A stretch of 44,000 nt of DNA from Butyriboletus loyo. Lineage: Eukaryota > Basidiomycota > Agaricomycetes > Boletales > Boletaceae. Where the stretch lies: contig JBBPSI010000202.1 in NCBI GenBank assembly GCA_038093515.1, positions 1 through 44,000 of the forward strand, read 5' to 3'. The position numbers and the translations under genes are program-made. The notes beneath the pieces are model-generated. The model was not told the origin of the DNA and did not search any database. It saw only the letters and a program-made list of their open reading frames with translations. This document shows positions 29,640-39,906 of this stretch, piece after piece (position 1 is the stretch's first letter; each line of letters starts with the position of its first letter).

Positions 29640-30173
29640 AGCATGGGCTTTTAGCTTCACCATCTGTTCATTGTCATACTGGTCCATTGCTCTCCTGTGG
29701 ATCCTGATCAGTTGTGGGAAGCATCCAAGGACAATCTCTGTGATGATCTTTGTCATCGTCTCACCCACACCCTACATATTCCAGAGCCAACCCAGGAGCA
29801 GATATATGGCTATGGCTTGCATCTCATAGCCCAGGACCTGAGAAGATACGGCAAAAGCTTGCTAGACAATCCAGCCATGCCCAGGCCACAAGGCAATTGG
29901 GGTATCCAGGAGGGAAATCAGCTCATCAATGAACAGCAGGCATTCAACATCCAGGAGTTGCAGCAATTCATTGATAGGGCACTACCCACTCTGAATGCTC
30001 ACCAGAGTGCTCTCTACCATGCAGCAATGGACAGTGTTCTCAACTCTCATGGATCCATGTTCTTCCTTCACAGTGGTAGTGGATGTGGCAAGACCTATCT
30101 GGCCCAACTCATTTCAGCTGCTGTTCATTCAAGAGAGAGAATTGTCCTTTGTGTGGTCTCCACTAACCTTGCT
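29640..30173 (+). pseudogene. Helitron Pif1-like helicase, N-terminal part
   Basis: The plus strand reads DLCHRLTHTLHIPEPTQEQI, then FIDRALPTLNAHQSALYHAA and the Walker A motif SGSGCGKTYL (30075-30105). These are hallmarks of the Pif1 domain fused to Rep in Helitrons. The frame is interrupted at 30174 by an LTR and continues at 31158. It is open from 29697 to the LTR. Confidence 0.9.
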
Positions 30174-31157
30174 TGTTATAATACTGTATTACTTCCATGC
30201 TTTTGGACTTCTCCTTTCACTTTCAAAAGGTCACATGACTCAGTGCACGTGATCGTGGGATTGTACATGTGATCAGAATCTAGACAAAGCCTATTGTTAT
30301 GATTCTTTCTTTTCTTTTCTTTTCTACTTAAGCATATCTCACAATAGCTTATCCTTTAGCTGACACAACTCGGAATATTCTTCTTTCGCTTCTTAGATAG
30401 CAAGATCCAACCCTCGATCTATCGCCTCCCTTTAAGGTACTCCTATGGAATATTCCATAACCTTCTATCGTATGACTTCCCTTCACCCAATGGCAATTCT
30501 CCTCCATATCGTATGATAGCCCTCTTTCCTCTTTTATCCTTGGTCCGTGCATGTTCCCCTGTATTATAAATACGATGAGATCTAGCTACATTGTACTATA
30601 AGCTAGATCTACTTGGAATCATCATCGATATCCTCGTCCTCTCGTCTCTAGTAGCGAGTCGTCTTTCTTCAACTTGAACACCAGATAAGTCCTTCATCTT
30701 GAAGGTTAGACTTGAACGTCTAGAAGACCTCTTGAGTTCTAGAACTATATCCAAGTCTACGCTTGTACTTACCCAGTCCAAGCATAACACCTATGATGTA
30801 ATGATCCAGAATGGCCCATGACATCATCAGTCTAGACTATGACATCATACCTCATGTATTTAATCTCCATTTACTTCTCTTCTTTTTTGATTGCCATTGG
30901 CTTCTTAGTCTAATCATGTATAGTAGTTTATCACATGCACAGCTAGGTCTGTGCACCATCTTGTACAATATATAAAGGCTTGTGGTTTGGGCTAAGTTCC
31001 CTTAGCTTTAACCACTTGTATTGATCACTGGAAACAGTTGAGGGACCAAGGTCTTGCTAAACTCTATAAACCTCCGCCAGAGCTTTGTGTAGCTCTGCAA
31101 CTTGTAGTAAACCACTTGTGGAAACATTCTGATAGGATTACTCCTTCAGTCATAACA
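30174..31157 (+). repeat. Solo LTR, family A (A'' subfamily), with nested family E
   Basis: It starts TGTTATAATACTG and ends CAGTCATAACA. The flanks TTGCT (30169-30173) and CTACT (31158-31162) differ by two transitions. Family E is nested at 30295-30789. The palindrome arms are GCTAAG and CTTAGC (about 30992-31007), a variant shared with the copy at 39907. Confidence 0.85.
30295..30789 (+). repeat. Solo LTR, family E, single copy in window
   Basis: This 495-bp element starts TGTTATGATTC, ends CCAAGCATAACA, and has an exact CCTAT duplication (30290-30294 and 30790-30794). A TATTATAAATACG TATA-like box lies near 30562. Its interior is unlike families A to D. Confidence 0.88.
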
Positions 31158-31323
31158 CTACTTCACTCCTACTTCCTGGTGGTCGTACTGCCCATTCTCG
31201 CTTCAAGATCCCCATTCCTTGTCACAAGCAGAGTACCTGCAATATCAAGAAGGATGATGTTCACCATTAGCTCATTCAAAGAACCTCTCTCATCATCTGG
31301 GATGAAGCTGCCTCTCAACATTG
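31158..31323 (+). pseudogene. Helitron Pif1-like helicase, central fragment
   Basis: The frame continues as LLPGGRTAHSRFKIPIPC and reaches the Walker B region SLIIWDEAAS (near 31285-31315). It has a stop in between. It is cut by the family D LTR at 31324. Confidence 0.88.
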
Positions 31324-32125
31324 TGTTACAGTTTTACCTCTAAGTGTATCCCGCCACTTGTTTTCCCATGCTCACACGCCCCCCCCACCCCTGCCATCTT
31401 TCCATGCCACCCATCGCCCGCTCCCCAGTCACTAGTGGACACCATCCACTTCCCTGGTCTTTCTTAGACATCTCAGTACCACGATACTGGGACAGCCCCT
31501 ATGTCGTCGCCCTGTTGGGCCAGACCTACAGCTGAGCTGTCGCATCTCTATTTTCTTGACCAATGACATTTGTTACATCACGTGACTAGCACGTGACTAG
31601 ATTACGACATGTCTTGACTAGCGCGCCGAGACCCATATCCAAGGTCTCCACTACTCACACCCCCTTTGCCCTATGGGCCCCACCTCGAGGACATCATCAC
31701 TTCGCATTCCGCTCTCCTCATTCGCTGACAATGTCGCCATCTTGCTCAGAGCTTCACTCCCTCGTTACCAGCACTTTGCCACTTCTTTATTTGCCATTAT
31801 GACTCAAGTCAACTCATAACCCCTTACCCTCGCTGCCACACACAGTATCTATTAGTATATATACCAGCATACTTAGAACAGTACAGTTTCCCTAGCTAAT
31901 TCTACACATCTACCAAGTGCCTAGCAACTTAGCAATATACCCTTCCTGCTGATAAAGCCAATTAGAGCCTGCTCAATCTTGTCTGGTTGCCACCACATGA
32001 TATCTCGCCAACACTAGCTTTGCAGAAGCCCGATAGTGTCATCTACATGAGTCAGCACTTTCCTCATTAGGCCTGAGCCCCTATTCAAGTGCTTGCTGCT
32101 AGTTGTTTCACACATCAGTGTAACA
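31324..32125 (+). repeat. Solo LTR, family D, copy 1 (complete)
   Basis: This 802-bp LTR starts TGTTACAGTTTTACC and ends CAGTGTAACA. An exact CATTG duplication lies at 31319-31323 and 32126-32130. It contains TATATATACC near 31855. It sits inside the helicase coding sequence. Confidence 0.93.
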
Positions 32126-32560
32126 CATTGTCATTTGGTGGAATGTGTAGATCGTACTCTGTATGACCTGATGAACCAGAATCATCATTTGGAGGAATTA
32201 CCGCTTTGCTTGGTGGTGACTTCAGGCAAACTCTCCCTGTGATCCAGCATGGTGCAAGAGAACAGATTGTTCCTGCCACTCTCACTCACTCCAACCTCTG
32301 GGCAAGCATGACTGTACACTATCTCCACCAGAATATGCAACTTGGCCAGGATCTAGAATGTGATGCATGGGCCCAGCAACTACAGTGAGTGAAAAAACCC
32401 TTGCAATGTTTCACTATTTTGCACTAGATGCCATGTAGCACCTGATGGTGTGGGAATATCGCTTAGTGTTGGTGATGCAGGTGATAGCATTGCCTCCTGG
32501 CTACAAATAGGGCTCTGGGTCATGGGAGATGGCCATGTGGCTGTGGAGATATGTCTATTC
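32126..32560 (+). pseudogene. Helitron Pif1-like helicase, C-terminal fragment
   Basis: The plus strand reads [14 protein letters not shown] and the motif [11 protein letters not shown] (near 32211-32243), then [12 protein letters not shown]. The frame ends at 32388 after WAQQLQ; GTGAGT at this point and CATGTAG near 32442 could be an intron. Beyond it similarity fades by about 32560. No Helitron 3' hairpin and CTRR end was found. Confidence 0.85.
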
Positions 32561-32734
32561 TAAAACAGGTATACCATTGCAAGAGTTTATTCACTTTTAG
32601 TCTCAATAGTGGAATCTCAGTCAAATGAAAGAATAATTGTGTTTATTTGGTCCTACAAACAAAGATACACATATAAACATTATGTCTGAGTTGGAAAAAG
32701 TTCACACACTTCTTTCTTCCCAACTTCTACCACC

Positions 32735-33440
32735 ATGAGATCTAGCTCCTCTATCTGTTACGCTTGGCGCTAACAACTAGAACAACTAGGCGGCACTCTG
32801 GAGTAGCTGCAGGACTCGGGAGACGATTCTGGGAGAAATCTCAGACTATGTCTTAGTGCGCACACTAAGAGTCTGGAAGCGAACTAATTGCTAGCAGGTG
32901 ACTGCATAGAACTAGATACTGTACATGGTATAAAGGCTGGGTCTTTATACTACTGTGATCTGCGCACAGACCATGTCCCTAATCGAGCTGTGAGAAGGGA
33001 AAGTACAAACGGGGAAGAGATACTCTAGAACATTCTGGAGTATGAAGGAAAGTGCGTCCGTGCACGGGAAACGGTGACTAAGCTAGAACGGTTGGTACCG
33101 TTCAAAGGGAACTAGCTGTAAGCTAGGCGAATGAAGTAGTCCCAATGGTAGTGGATGGAAAAAGTATACCACTACTGTAACACTATCCAAAAGAATACCA
33201 TCTTAACCATGCTTGATTCTGGTCATTCTGGTTGCTCCATTGCCTCCACCACTGGCCTTCATACTTCCACCATCTCTAGGCTTTGTTCCAAGGAGCATTC
33301 TACTCTGCAAAAGTCCACTGGAGGTCATCCATCCAAGCTCTTCCCTGCCAATATCTGCCATGTCATCCATGTCATCTCTACTCACAAGGCAGAAAATACT
33401 GTCTGAGTGACCAAAGCTCTCACCAATATTATCAACAAAC
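32735..33440 (+). pseudogene. Tc1/mariner-like transposase, N-terminal helix-turn-helix region
   Basis: The ATG at 32735-32737 opens MRSSSSI, then a family B LTR intervenes, and the frame continues QKNTILTMLDSGHSGCSIAS and TGLHTSTISRLCSK. This is a paired-like DNA-binding HTH that binds the element's inverted ends. STGGHPSKLFPANI follows. A TGA at 33404-33406 precedes VTKALTNIIN, after which homology ends. The DDE/D catalytic part and both terminal inverted repeats are missing. Confidence 0.8.
32756..33182 (-). repeat. Solo LTR, family B, inside Tc1 transposase
   Basis: This 427-bp LTR has TGTTACGCTTGGC and CTACTGTAACA ends and an exact CTATC duplication (32751-32755 and 33183-33187). Confidence 0.93.
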
Positions 33441-33509
33441 CCCTCAACCCCAACAATATATAGAAATTTGGAGTTCTGATTGACATTGTATATTACATAT
33501 ACCCATACC

Positions 33510-33620
33510 CAACTGATTGTGTATGGAATCTCTGACTTTACTATTTCCAGCCTGTGCTGAAAGATTCAACTGATTGTATATGAAATCTCTGACTTTACTA
33601 TCTCTGACCTGTGCTGAAAG
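33510..33620 (+). repeat. 57-bp direct repeat, two copies
   Basis: Copies begin CAACTGATTGT at 33510 and 33567 and end CTGTGCTGAAAG. They differ at several positions. They lie about 400-500 bp upstream of the ferric reductase start. Confidence 0.85.
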
Positions 33621-33654
33621 CACAATGGGTGAAATGCTAGTTTTGGTTGATGCT

Positions 33655-33766
33655 GCATGTGCGGTAAAAGTTTCCTCGCGCCGACACGTGGGAAACAAAT
33701 TCCTTTTTTGTCAATTGTGCGCACCAAAGTATTTGCATGTGCGGTGAACGTTTCCTCAGCACCGAC
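33655..33766 (+). promoter_or_regulatory. Repeated upstream motif of the ferric reductase gene
   Basis: The motif GCATGTGCGGT(A/G)AA(A/C)GTTTCCTC followed by (G/A)C(G/A)CCGAC occurs at 33655-33684 and 33735-33766, exactly 80 bp apart. It lies about 260-370 bp upstream of the ATG. Whether it binds a regulator is unknown. Confidence 0.4.
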
Positions 33767-33867
33767 GCGAGATAGATGTTGGTGTCACCATTGCCTCCAA
33801 AAGGAGTTGTCGCATAAGCATTAACATCACACTATATCCAAACGGAGGTTCAAAAGGTAGCCTTTGG

Positions 33868-33927
33868 CTCGGGTAGGTTTTTAGATGGGCCTACCCGAAC
33901 TAGCCTACCCGAACTAGCCTACCCGAG
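33868..33927 (+). promoter_or_regulatory. Inverted and tandem CCTACCCGA repeats before the ferric reductase
   Basis: CTCGGGTAGG at 33868-33877 is the exact reverse complement of CCTACCCGAG at 33918-33927. CCTACCCGA also occurs at 33890 and 33904, with a period of 14 bp. The last copy is 96 bp before the ATG. This could be a cluster of binding sites or a DNA hairpin. Confidence 0.45.
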
Positions 33928-34022
33928 GTGAGCGACAGACTGGATAGGGCCTAACTTCCTCTCCGGTAAGCCATTTGTTGCATCCGTCTCTAACTTCCCC
34001 CCCCCTCCCCCTCGCAATCGCC

Positions 34023-36433
34023 ATGCAATCTCGGGCGCACCCACCACCGCCCCCGTCGCCACCTGGTGCAACCGTTCGAAAGCCTGCACTCTTCCCAGAA
34101 GAAGCGTGGATCTATATTGCTGTCTTTCTAGTCATCATCGGTCTTTTTCAGTGGGGTTCGGTTTTGCATTCCAAAGTAGTCAGACAGTGTCGACCACAAA
34201 GGCCCGGTGCCGATGAAGAATCGACGCATACATCCAGCGTTCGCTCCCAACTGCATGCCACCGGCGGATGGGCCAGGGCCCTTGCACGCCTCCCACTCGC
34301 AGCGGTCAATGTCTTCCGGGTCATCGCATTTCGCTGGACGCTCGAGTTTGGGACGTACGATCTCAAGGTGGTCGATATTGTCCTCGCGTTGGGATACGTT
34401 GCCTTTCTCCTCGCAGGGACTGTTATTGGGGGTGAGTCAGCAACTCAAAACAGGATTCGCCTCCCTTGTCACCATGAGCTTACCTCAAATTGGGTGTTTG
34501 CAGACAAGAAGCTCGATGTGACGAAACTCAACATGAGTCGTTTGAGTAGCCGTGCGGGCATTCTCGCTGCGAGTCAGTTGCCGCTCGTCACGGCTCTCGG
34601 CACCAAGAACAATATCGTGTCCCGTGGGTGGTCCCTAGCTTATGTTCTCTGCGTAACGTTGATATCCCTCTGTTCAGTCGTCACAGGCGTTGGCTATGAA
34701 AAGGTCCACTATTCGATCGCATCCGATATAAACTGACCACATCCTCAGCTAAACTTTCTTCACCGTGTCGCAGCTCGGTCGTGTTTCGGATTATTATTAA
34801 TTCACGCGGCCGGTGAAATACACAGTGGTATTGCCAGTGGAAAGTATGCCCATCGTCCATTTGCGACAAACATGCATCTTTTGATCCGCTTCCTAGAACC
34901 AAACTGATGTTAGAGAATCCATGGCTTCGCTGTGGTATAATGGCGGTAGCTTCGCTAGCCATCCTATCCATTGTATCGCTGCGTGGAATTCGCACCAGGG
35001 CCTACGAGGTTTTCTTCTACACCCATTTCATTGCGGTGTTGTAAGTAACATCTTGACGAAATATTTTTCGTGTCTCACTGTAGACAGCATTTTCTTGTTA
35101 GGGACGTACTATCATACCAGGGAATTACTGTAAGCGAACCTCCCCAGCATCCAAGAGACGACGCTGACAAGTGTTAATTGAGCTCCTCGTACTGGATCTG
35201 GCCTTCCTTCATATTCTGGGCATTCGATCGTTTGATGCGCGTCGCTCGAGTCGTGGTTTGCAACCACTGGTACGGTAGTTTCAGTCGGCGCGCTCGGTTG
35301 CAAGACGCGACCACCGAGCTACTCTCGGATGACTTTGTCCGGGTGAGGGTGCGCCGCCCCCCACATTTTCAGTGGTCACCTGGACAGTCGGCGTACCTCA
35401 CTATGCCATCTGTGTCGACGTTTCCGCTCGAAGCACATCCCTTTTCCATCTCGAGTATAGACTCTTCTCTGTTCCACCCTGGTGCCAGCGGCGAGTACTC
35501 TGCGAAGAACGATGCTGCGCATTGGAAGGAGCTCGTTTTCCTCATCAATGTCAGAGGTGGGTTCACGAAACGCTTGAGGGAATTTGCAGCGCAAAATCAG
35601 ACCGTCAAACTGTTCATTGACGGTCCGTACGGATCTGCACCTGATATGAGTGCGTATGATACGGCTATATTCGTTGCTGGTGAGTTGTCATCTGAAAGTG
35701 AGTTGGTGTAATTTGAGGTTGATCGGTATTTTGCAGGAGGGTCAGGTGTCACATATACGCTGCCGGTATTTCTCAACGTGATCGAGTAAGTCATCATCCG
35801 GATCCCAATGCGCACGGTGAAAGAAAAACCGTATTTTTCAGAGCAGCTCGACGGGGATCGAGCCACTGTCGTAGGGTGGTGTTTATTTGGGCAGTACGCG
35901 ATGCGAGTGAGTACGACGAACTGCCATGGGCCCCTGTCAAGTGCGCATCATGATTGCTGACAGTTTGGCTGCCACACTTTCAGGTCACGTCCAGTGGATC
36001 TCGGATACGCTTTTCCGAGCCCACGCTCTCACGCCGACTTGGTTGACGGTGTCGATCAGGATCTTTGCCACCAGGGGTGGTGTACCGTTTAGCGAGAACC
36101 ATTTGGTTGATTTGGAGAGAACGCCAGAGAACGAAGGGTCACATGATTGGATGTTGCCACCTTGCGTGAGGATGGAGAATGGGAGGCCGGATTTGAAGTC
36201 TATTCTGCGAGGCGAGGTGAACACGGCGATGGGGTCTATGTCTGTCACGGGTGTGTATATCTCTATCTATCCGTCTTTTTCGCTGATAGTGTTGTTTGTG
36301 ACTAGTATGTGGTTCGCAGAGTTTGACGAGGTCGGTGCGTCATGCGTTGAGGTTCCCTGTTTCGGGACCGTTTAGCGTTTTGAATGGGGGACCGAGCGTG
36401 ACACTGCATGTGGAGTCGTTTGGGTATGCCTAG
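34023..36433 (+). CDS. Ferric reductase-like transmembrane protein, 11 exons, intact
   Basis: Exons are 34023-34431, 34504-34623, 34678-34703, 34749-34827, 34914-35040, 35088-35129, 35183-35679, 35737-35785, 35842-35906, 35984-36250 and 36306-36433. They sum to 1809 nt, or 602 residues plus TAG, and every join keeps frame. The protein has an N-terminal membrane helix (WIYIAVFLVIIGLFQWG), further helices with haem-type histidines (NFLHRVAAR, LLLIHAAG, FFYTHFIAV, TYYH), then WIWPSFIFWAFDRLMR. The FAD motif HPFSISS is at about residue 353, the NADPH motifs are GPYG and VAGGSGVTYTLPV, and the C-terminus is VCGSQSL...VESFGYA. FRE proteins reduce extracellular Fe(III) or Cu(II) with cytosolic NADPH at the plasma membrane. 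The ATG has a Pro-rich head and no signal peptide. A frame open upstream to a TTG at 33975 has no ATG. Introns are 45-86 bp. Metal specificity is unknown. Confidence 0.93.
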
Positions 36434-36586
36434 ATGGAGGGAGCATTCGTATTCGGCTAGGCTGTAGAAGTACCATGCTGCCCGTTCGTTGTTACTTGTT
36501 CCATAGGTCGGATCGTTATTTTCTTGTAGTGATTGTGCAGTTGAATGTTGTAACATGACTCCGGTGGCGAGTCTGACGAAAGCCAT

Positions 36587-36592
36587 AATAAA
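36587..36592 (+). terminator. AATAAA polyadenylation signal candidate
   Basis: AATAAA lies about 150 bp after the ferric reductase stop. Its use is inferred from position only. Confidence 0.45.
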
Positions 36593-36678
36593 GCCACACA
36601 CATGGCAGCGCCATAGCCATCAACAAGGCGCCAGGGTTACGCTTACTCTCCATGTGAATATTGCGAGGTAGTCTGGTG

Positions 36679-36721
36679 ACCAGACCGTCCAATGAGGCAA
36701 GCCGTCGACAGACGGTCTGGT
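36679..36721. other. 11-bp perfect inverted repeat downstream of the ferric reductase
   Basis: ACCAGACCGTC (36679-36689) and GACGGTCTGGT (36711-36721) can pair across a 21-base loop. A second near-palindrome, GTCTGGTGACCAGAC, overlaps the left arm (36671-36685). It may be the end of an element or a transcript hairpin. Confidence 0.55.
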
Positions 36722-36923
36722 AAAATCCATGAAAATTTTGGGTGTAGCGCGGATTCCCAGGATCATGTGACTAGGAGCCAATCAAAAAACAACACTACTT
36801 TTGTATCTGTAAACTATTTTAAAATCAATCTGGAAAATAAAGTTATTTCAAAGTATTGATTGATGACACACATAGTATGACAATGCACATACATGTGATG
36901 TCTCTTGACTCCTTTCCTCACCA
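36722..36923. other. Intergenic, AT-rich
   Basis: No feature was recognised between the hairpin and the RecQ-like ORF. Confidence 0.3.
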
Positions 36924-37674
36924 ATGATGGGACTGAAGATCATTCCACAAGTCTTTCAGCTTCAAGCTTTGATCGCTATACTCAATGGACATGATACTGT
37001 CATTGCTGCTGGAACAGAATGTGGGAAGACTCTCTGTCACTTAATTCCACTGCTACTCCATCCAAATACCATTTCCCTGATGATCTCGCTGCTTAAACAG
37101 CTTCAGGCAATGCAGGTGAATAGTCCTATTTGATAATCTCATGCATCCACAGCACTATTAACCAGATTTATAGGTTTTGGAGTGTCAGAAGTACAGTATC
37201 AGCACAATTGCAATAAATGAAGATATGCCAAATGACCCAGACCTATGGAATGTGAGTCTTGAGGTACCTTGTGTTCTACTGAAGTCATAGGTTTTCTATT
37301 TCATAAGTCCATTAAGTTGGGTCATTATCAGCATCTCATTGTATCCCTGGAACAGCTGACCATGTTGAATGGACATTTCCCTTGTCTAGCCTGGCTCATC
37401 CGACAGGAGCAATCATTTGTAAGTCAGATTCCTTGTGTTCATATTGATGAAGTGCACAATATCTATACTGCAGGTCTCTTGCATCACGGTGAACCTGCAT
37501 TTGTCCAGCATACAGTTGTCTTGGAGAATTCTGCATCCTTCTTCCCAGGGGAACCCCTTTTCAGGTGCTCTCTGTGACATTACCCCCCCATATTCTCACA
37601 GCTATTAAATGTGAACTGAAGTTGATGCCTGATCACCTCCACATTTGACTCTTGACAAACTGCCTGTTATAATC
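36924..37674 (+). pseudogene. RecQ-like DEAD/DEAH helicase, N-terminal part with introns
   Basis: Exon 1 (36924-37115) has a Q-motif-like FQLQALIAIL and the Walker A motif AGTECGKTLCH. Intron 1 is 37116-37173. Exon 2 (37174-37251) reads ISTIAINEDMPNDPDLWN. Intron 2 is 37252-37307. Exon 3 continues YQHLIVSLEQL and the DEAH-type box HIDEVHNIYTAG (DEVH). A frame change near 37560 precedes FQVLSVTLPPHILTAI, and a TGA at 37646-37648 follows. RecQ helicases unwind DNA with ATP; copies of this type are abundant in mushroom repeat regions. The splice sites remain usable although the gene is broken. It is cut by an LTR at 37675. Confidence 0.85.
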
Positions 37675-38163
37675 GTATCTCTTATAACCATCTTTTGCGT
37701 TCGGACTTCGTCATATTTCTCTTTCAAAGGTCACGTGACTTCATGCACGTGATCGTGGGATTATACATGTGACCATAGGCTGACTAAGCATATGATGTCA
37801 TGGTCCAGACTGGTCCAGACTCTATGATGTCACACCTCATGTATTTAATCTCTGTTTACTTCTCTTCTTGTTGATCGCTGTCGACTTCTGTTTCCCATCA
37901 TCGTCGACCCGTGACTCACTTCATATATACTTGTATAGTAACTAGTCTCACGCACTGCTTGGTCTGTGCGCATTCTCTTGTAATATAAAAGGGCTCGTGA
38001 TTGCAGCTAGGATTCCCTAGCTTTAACCACTTGTCTTATTCACTGGCAACAGTTGAGAAGATTAAGGTCTAAGCTATCCTCATTACACTCGCCAGCTATT
38101 GTGTTTAGCTGCAACAGTCGCGGAACCCCGTGTGCCACTTGATAACTCTGTTGTCTCGTAACA
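37675..38163 (+). repeat. Solo LTR, family A (A' subfamily), in RecQ pseudogene
   Basis: This 489-bp LTR has TGTTATAATCGTATC and TTGTCTCGTAACA ends and an exact CTGCC duplication (37670-37674 and 38164-38168). Confidence 0.93.
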
Positions 38164-38345
38164 CTGCCTGAATATTAGTTATGCAGTCACAGCTCTAACA
38201 ATGAGCCTGAGCAACTTTTGTAATTTCAATTTCCTTTTTCTGACTCATTTCCACCCACCAATGCAAATATCAAAAACATTGATATTCCATGACTGTAAAC
38301 AAGAGGTGACCAATGCAGCGATTTATGTCAATTCTTGCCTCCCAG
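38164..38345 (+). pseudogene. RecQ-like helicase, linker to second helicase domain
   Basis: The plus strand reads ALTMSLSNFCNFNFLFLTHF then IPKT-like SKTLIFHDCKQEVTNAAIYV, the start of the RecQ C-terminal helicase lobe. It is open until the family C insertion at 38346. Confidence 0.75.
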
Positions 38346-38804
38346 TGTTGAAATGGTAGTGTTCTATTTCTGTATTTCACTTACAGCCACTATGTTTCCA
38401 GACTGGTCAATATGACATCATGGCTTAGTCACACTTGTTACATTACAAATAGCTCTTATTATGCTATTGGACAATATGATTAGTCTTATCTCTTATCTCT
38501 ATCATATCGTCATGTATTTTTCATACTATACCTTATATAGGTACTATACAGAACACAAGTACAAACACTCTTGTACTGTATATAAGACAGACCTTATGTC
38601 TTGTCGCTTTTCTCTAGATCTTTCAGTTCAATCATCACTACTGCGATATCTCTAAAAGTTGAGCCTTGCTCCTTATACTCTTTCAAGTACTCTGTTTGCA
38701 ATACTCTCACTCTCGTATTATCAGTGAGTCTTTCCACTGATAGGTTTACCCTTGCATCCTTTGTTGCCCTTGGTGTGCCTGCTCAGACTTTACCAATTCC
38801 AAAA
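38346..38804 (+). repeat. Solo LTR-like element, family C, copy 3
   Basis: This 459-bp element starts TGTTGAAATGG and ends ATTCCAAAA, with an exact CCCAG duplication (38341-38345 and 38805-38809). The TATA-like TGTATATAAGAC lies near 38577. Confidence 0.9.
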
Positions 38805-39333
38805 CCCAGTTCATCTGTGCAACCAGGGAATTGTCAAGCACTATCACAGTGACATGTCCACACAATATCTTCAACAGACCTATGAAGAATTTTCATCACT
38901 AGATGGAACATGTCACATCCTGCATGCAACTGCAGGGGCATCCACTGTAAGCTGAGTATCTTTTACATGGTACACTAACTTTCTTTGTATCAACCTAAAG
39001 GGCCTTGACATTTGAGGTGTTGAGGTCATTATCCAGTATGGAATCTGTAAGAATATGTCAGAGATGATCCAATGAGCAGGACAAGCCACTCGTGATCCTG
39101 ATGTACATGGCCTGTTTTTGGAGATGGTCAAGCCTTGGGTGTTGCAACATGAAGTCAATGAACCCTGGGCCTCACTGACAATCAATCCTGACCAACCTTC
39201 AGCAAATGTTGTCATGAAGACCTCATCAAAACAGGACTGCACCATACCCGTACAGATCTAAGGGTGTCAGCAAACCTGCAGTGGTGTATCTACCCCTGGG
39301 TTGTTGTTCAAAACAAGTCTAGTAGGACAGACC
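38805..39333 (+). pseudogene. RecQ-like helicase, C-terminal helicase lobe
   Basis: The frame continues GIVKHYHSDMSTQYLQQTYE and ILHATAGAST. An intron fits at 38947-39000 (GTAAGC...CTAAAG). The next exon reads GLDI, stop, GVEVIIQYGICKNM. Motif VI, expected as QRAGRAARD, appears as Q, stop, AGQATRD. The TGA codons at 39013-39015 and 39073-39075 both stand where Arg is expected. VHGLFLEMVKPWV follows. It is cut by family B at 39334. Confidence 0.85.
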
Positions 39334-39759
39334 TGTTACGGTAGTGGTATACTTTTTCCACCCACTACCACTTGGACTACTTCATTCACCTAGCTCATTG
39401 CTAGTTCCCTTTGAATGGTACCAACCGTTCTAGCTTAGTCATCTCTTCCCGCGCACGGACGCGCTTTCTTTCATACTCCAGAATCCTCTGGAATATTCCT
39501 TCCTCATTTGTACGTTCCTTCTCACGACTCGATTAGGGACATGGTCTGTGCGCAGACTCCAGTAGTATAAAGACTCGGTCTTTACACCATGTACACCATC
39601 TAGTTCTACGCAGCAATCTGCTAGCAATTAGTTCACTTCCAGACTCTTAGTGTGCGCACTAAGACATAGTCTGAGACTTCGCCCAGAATCGTCTTCTGAG
39701 TCTCGAGGCCACTCCAGAGTGCCTCCTTGCTGTTCTGATTGTTAGCGCCCAGCGTAACA
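39334..39759 (+). repeat. Solo LTR, family B, in RecQ pseudogene
   Basis: This 426-bp LTR has TGTTACGGTAGTGG and CCAGCGTAACA ends and an exact AGACC duplication (39329-39333 and 39760-39764). An AGTATAAAGAC box lies near 39565. Confidence 0.93.
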
Positions 39760-39906
39760 AGACCTAACTACAATTCTACTATCTCCACGTCAGCTTCCAC
39801 CCACTTTCCCTTCTTTGAGGACTTCACAATCTTTACTAGGTCATCAAAACAAATCAGATCACAGCATATCCATGAGCCCATGCACATGAATGCTTGGGTT
39901 GATGAT
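39760..39906 (+). pseudogene. Likely RecQ-like helicase C-terminal remnant
   Basis: The sequence continues the disrupted RecQ region after the family B LTR, with a Ser/Thr/His-rich open frame. No motif was recognised. It ends at a family A LTR. Confidence 0.4.

Noticed and set aside
33975..34022. Upstream extension of the ferric reductase from a TTG
   Set aside because: There is no ATG in the extension and the ATG at 34023 gives an 1809-nt reading frame over all 11 exons.
36924..37577. Helicase at 36.9 kb as part of the Helitron
   Set aside because: Its motifs (DEVH box, Q.AG..ARD) are RecQ-type, not Pif1, and it has its own introns and lies beyond the ferric reductase.
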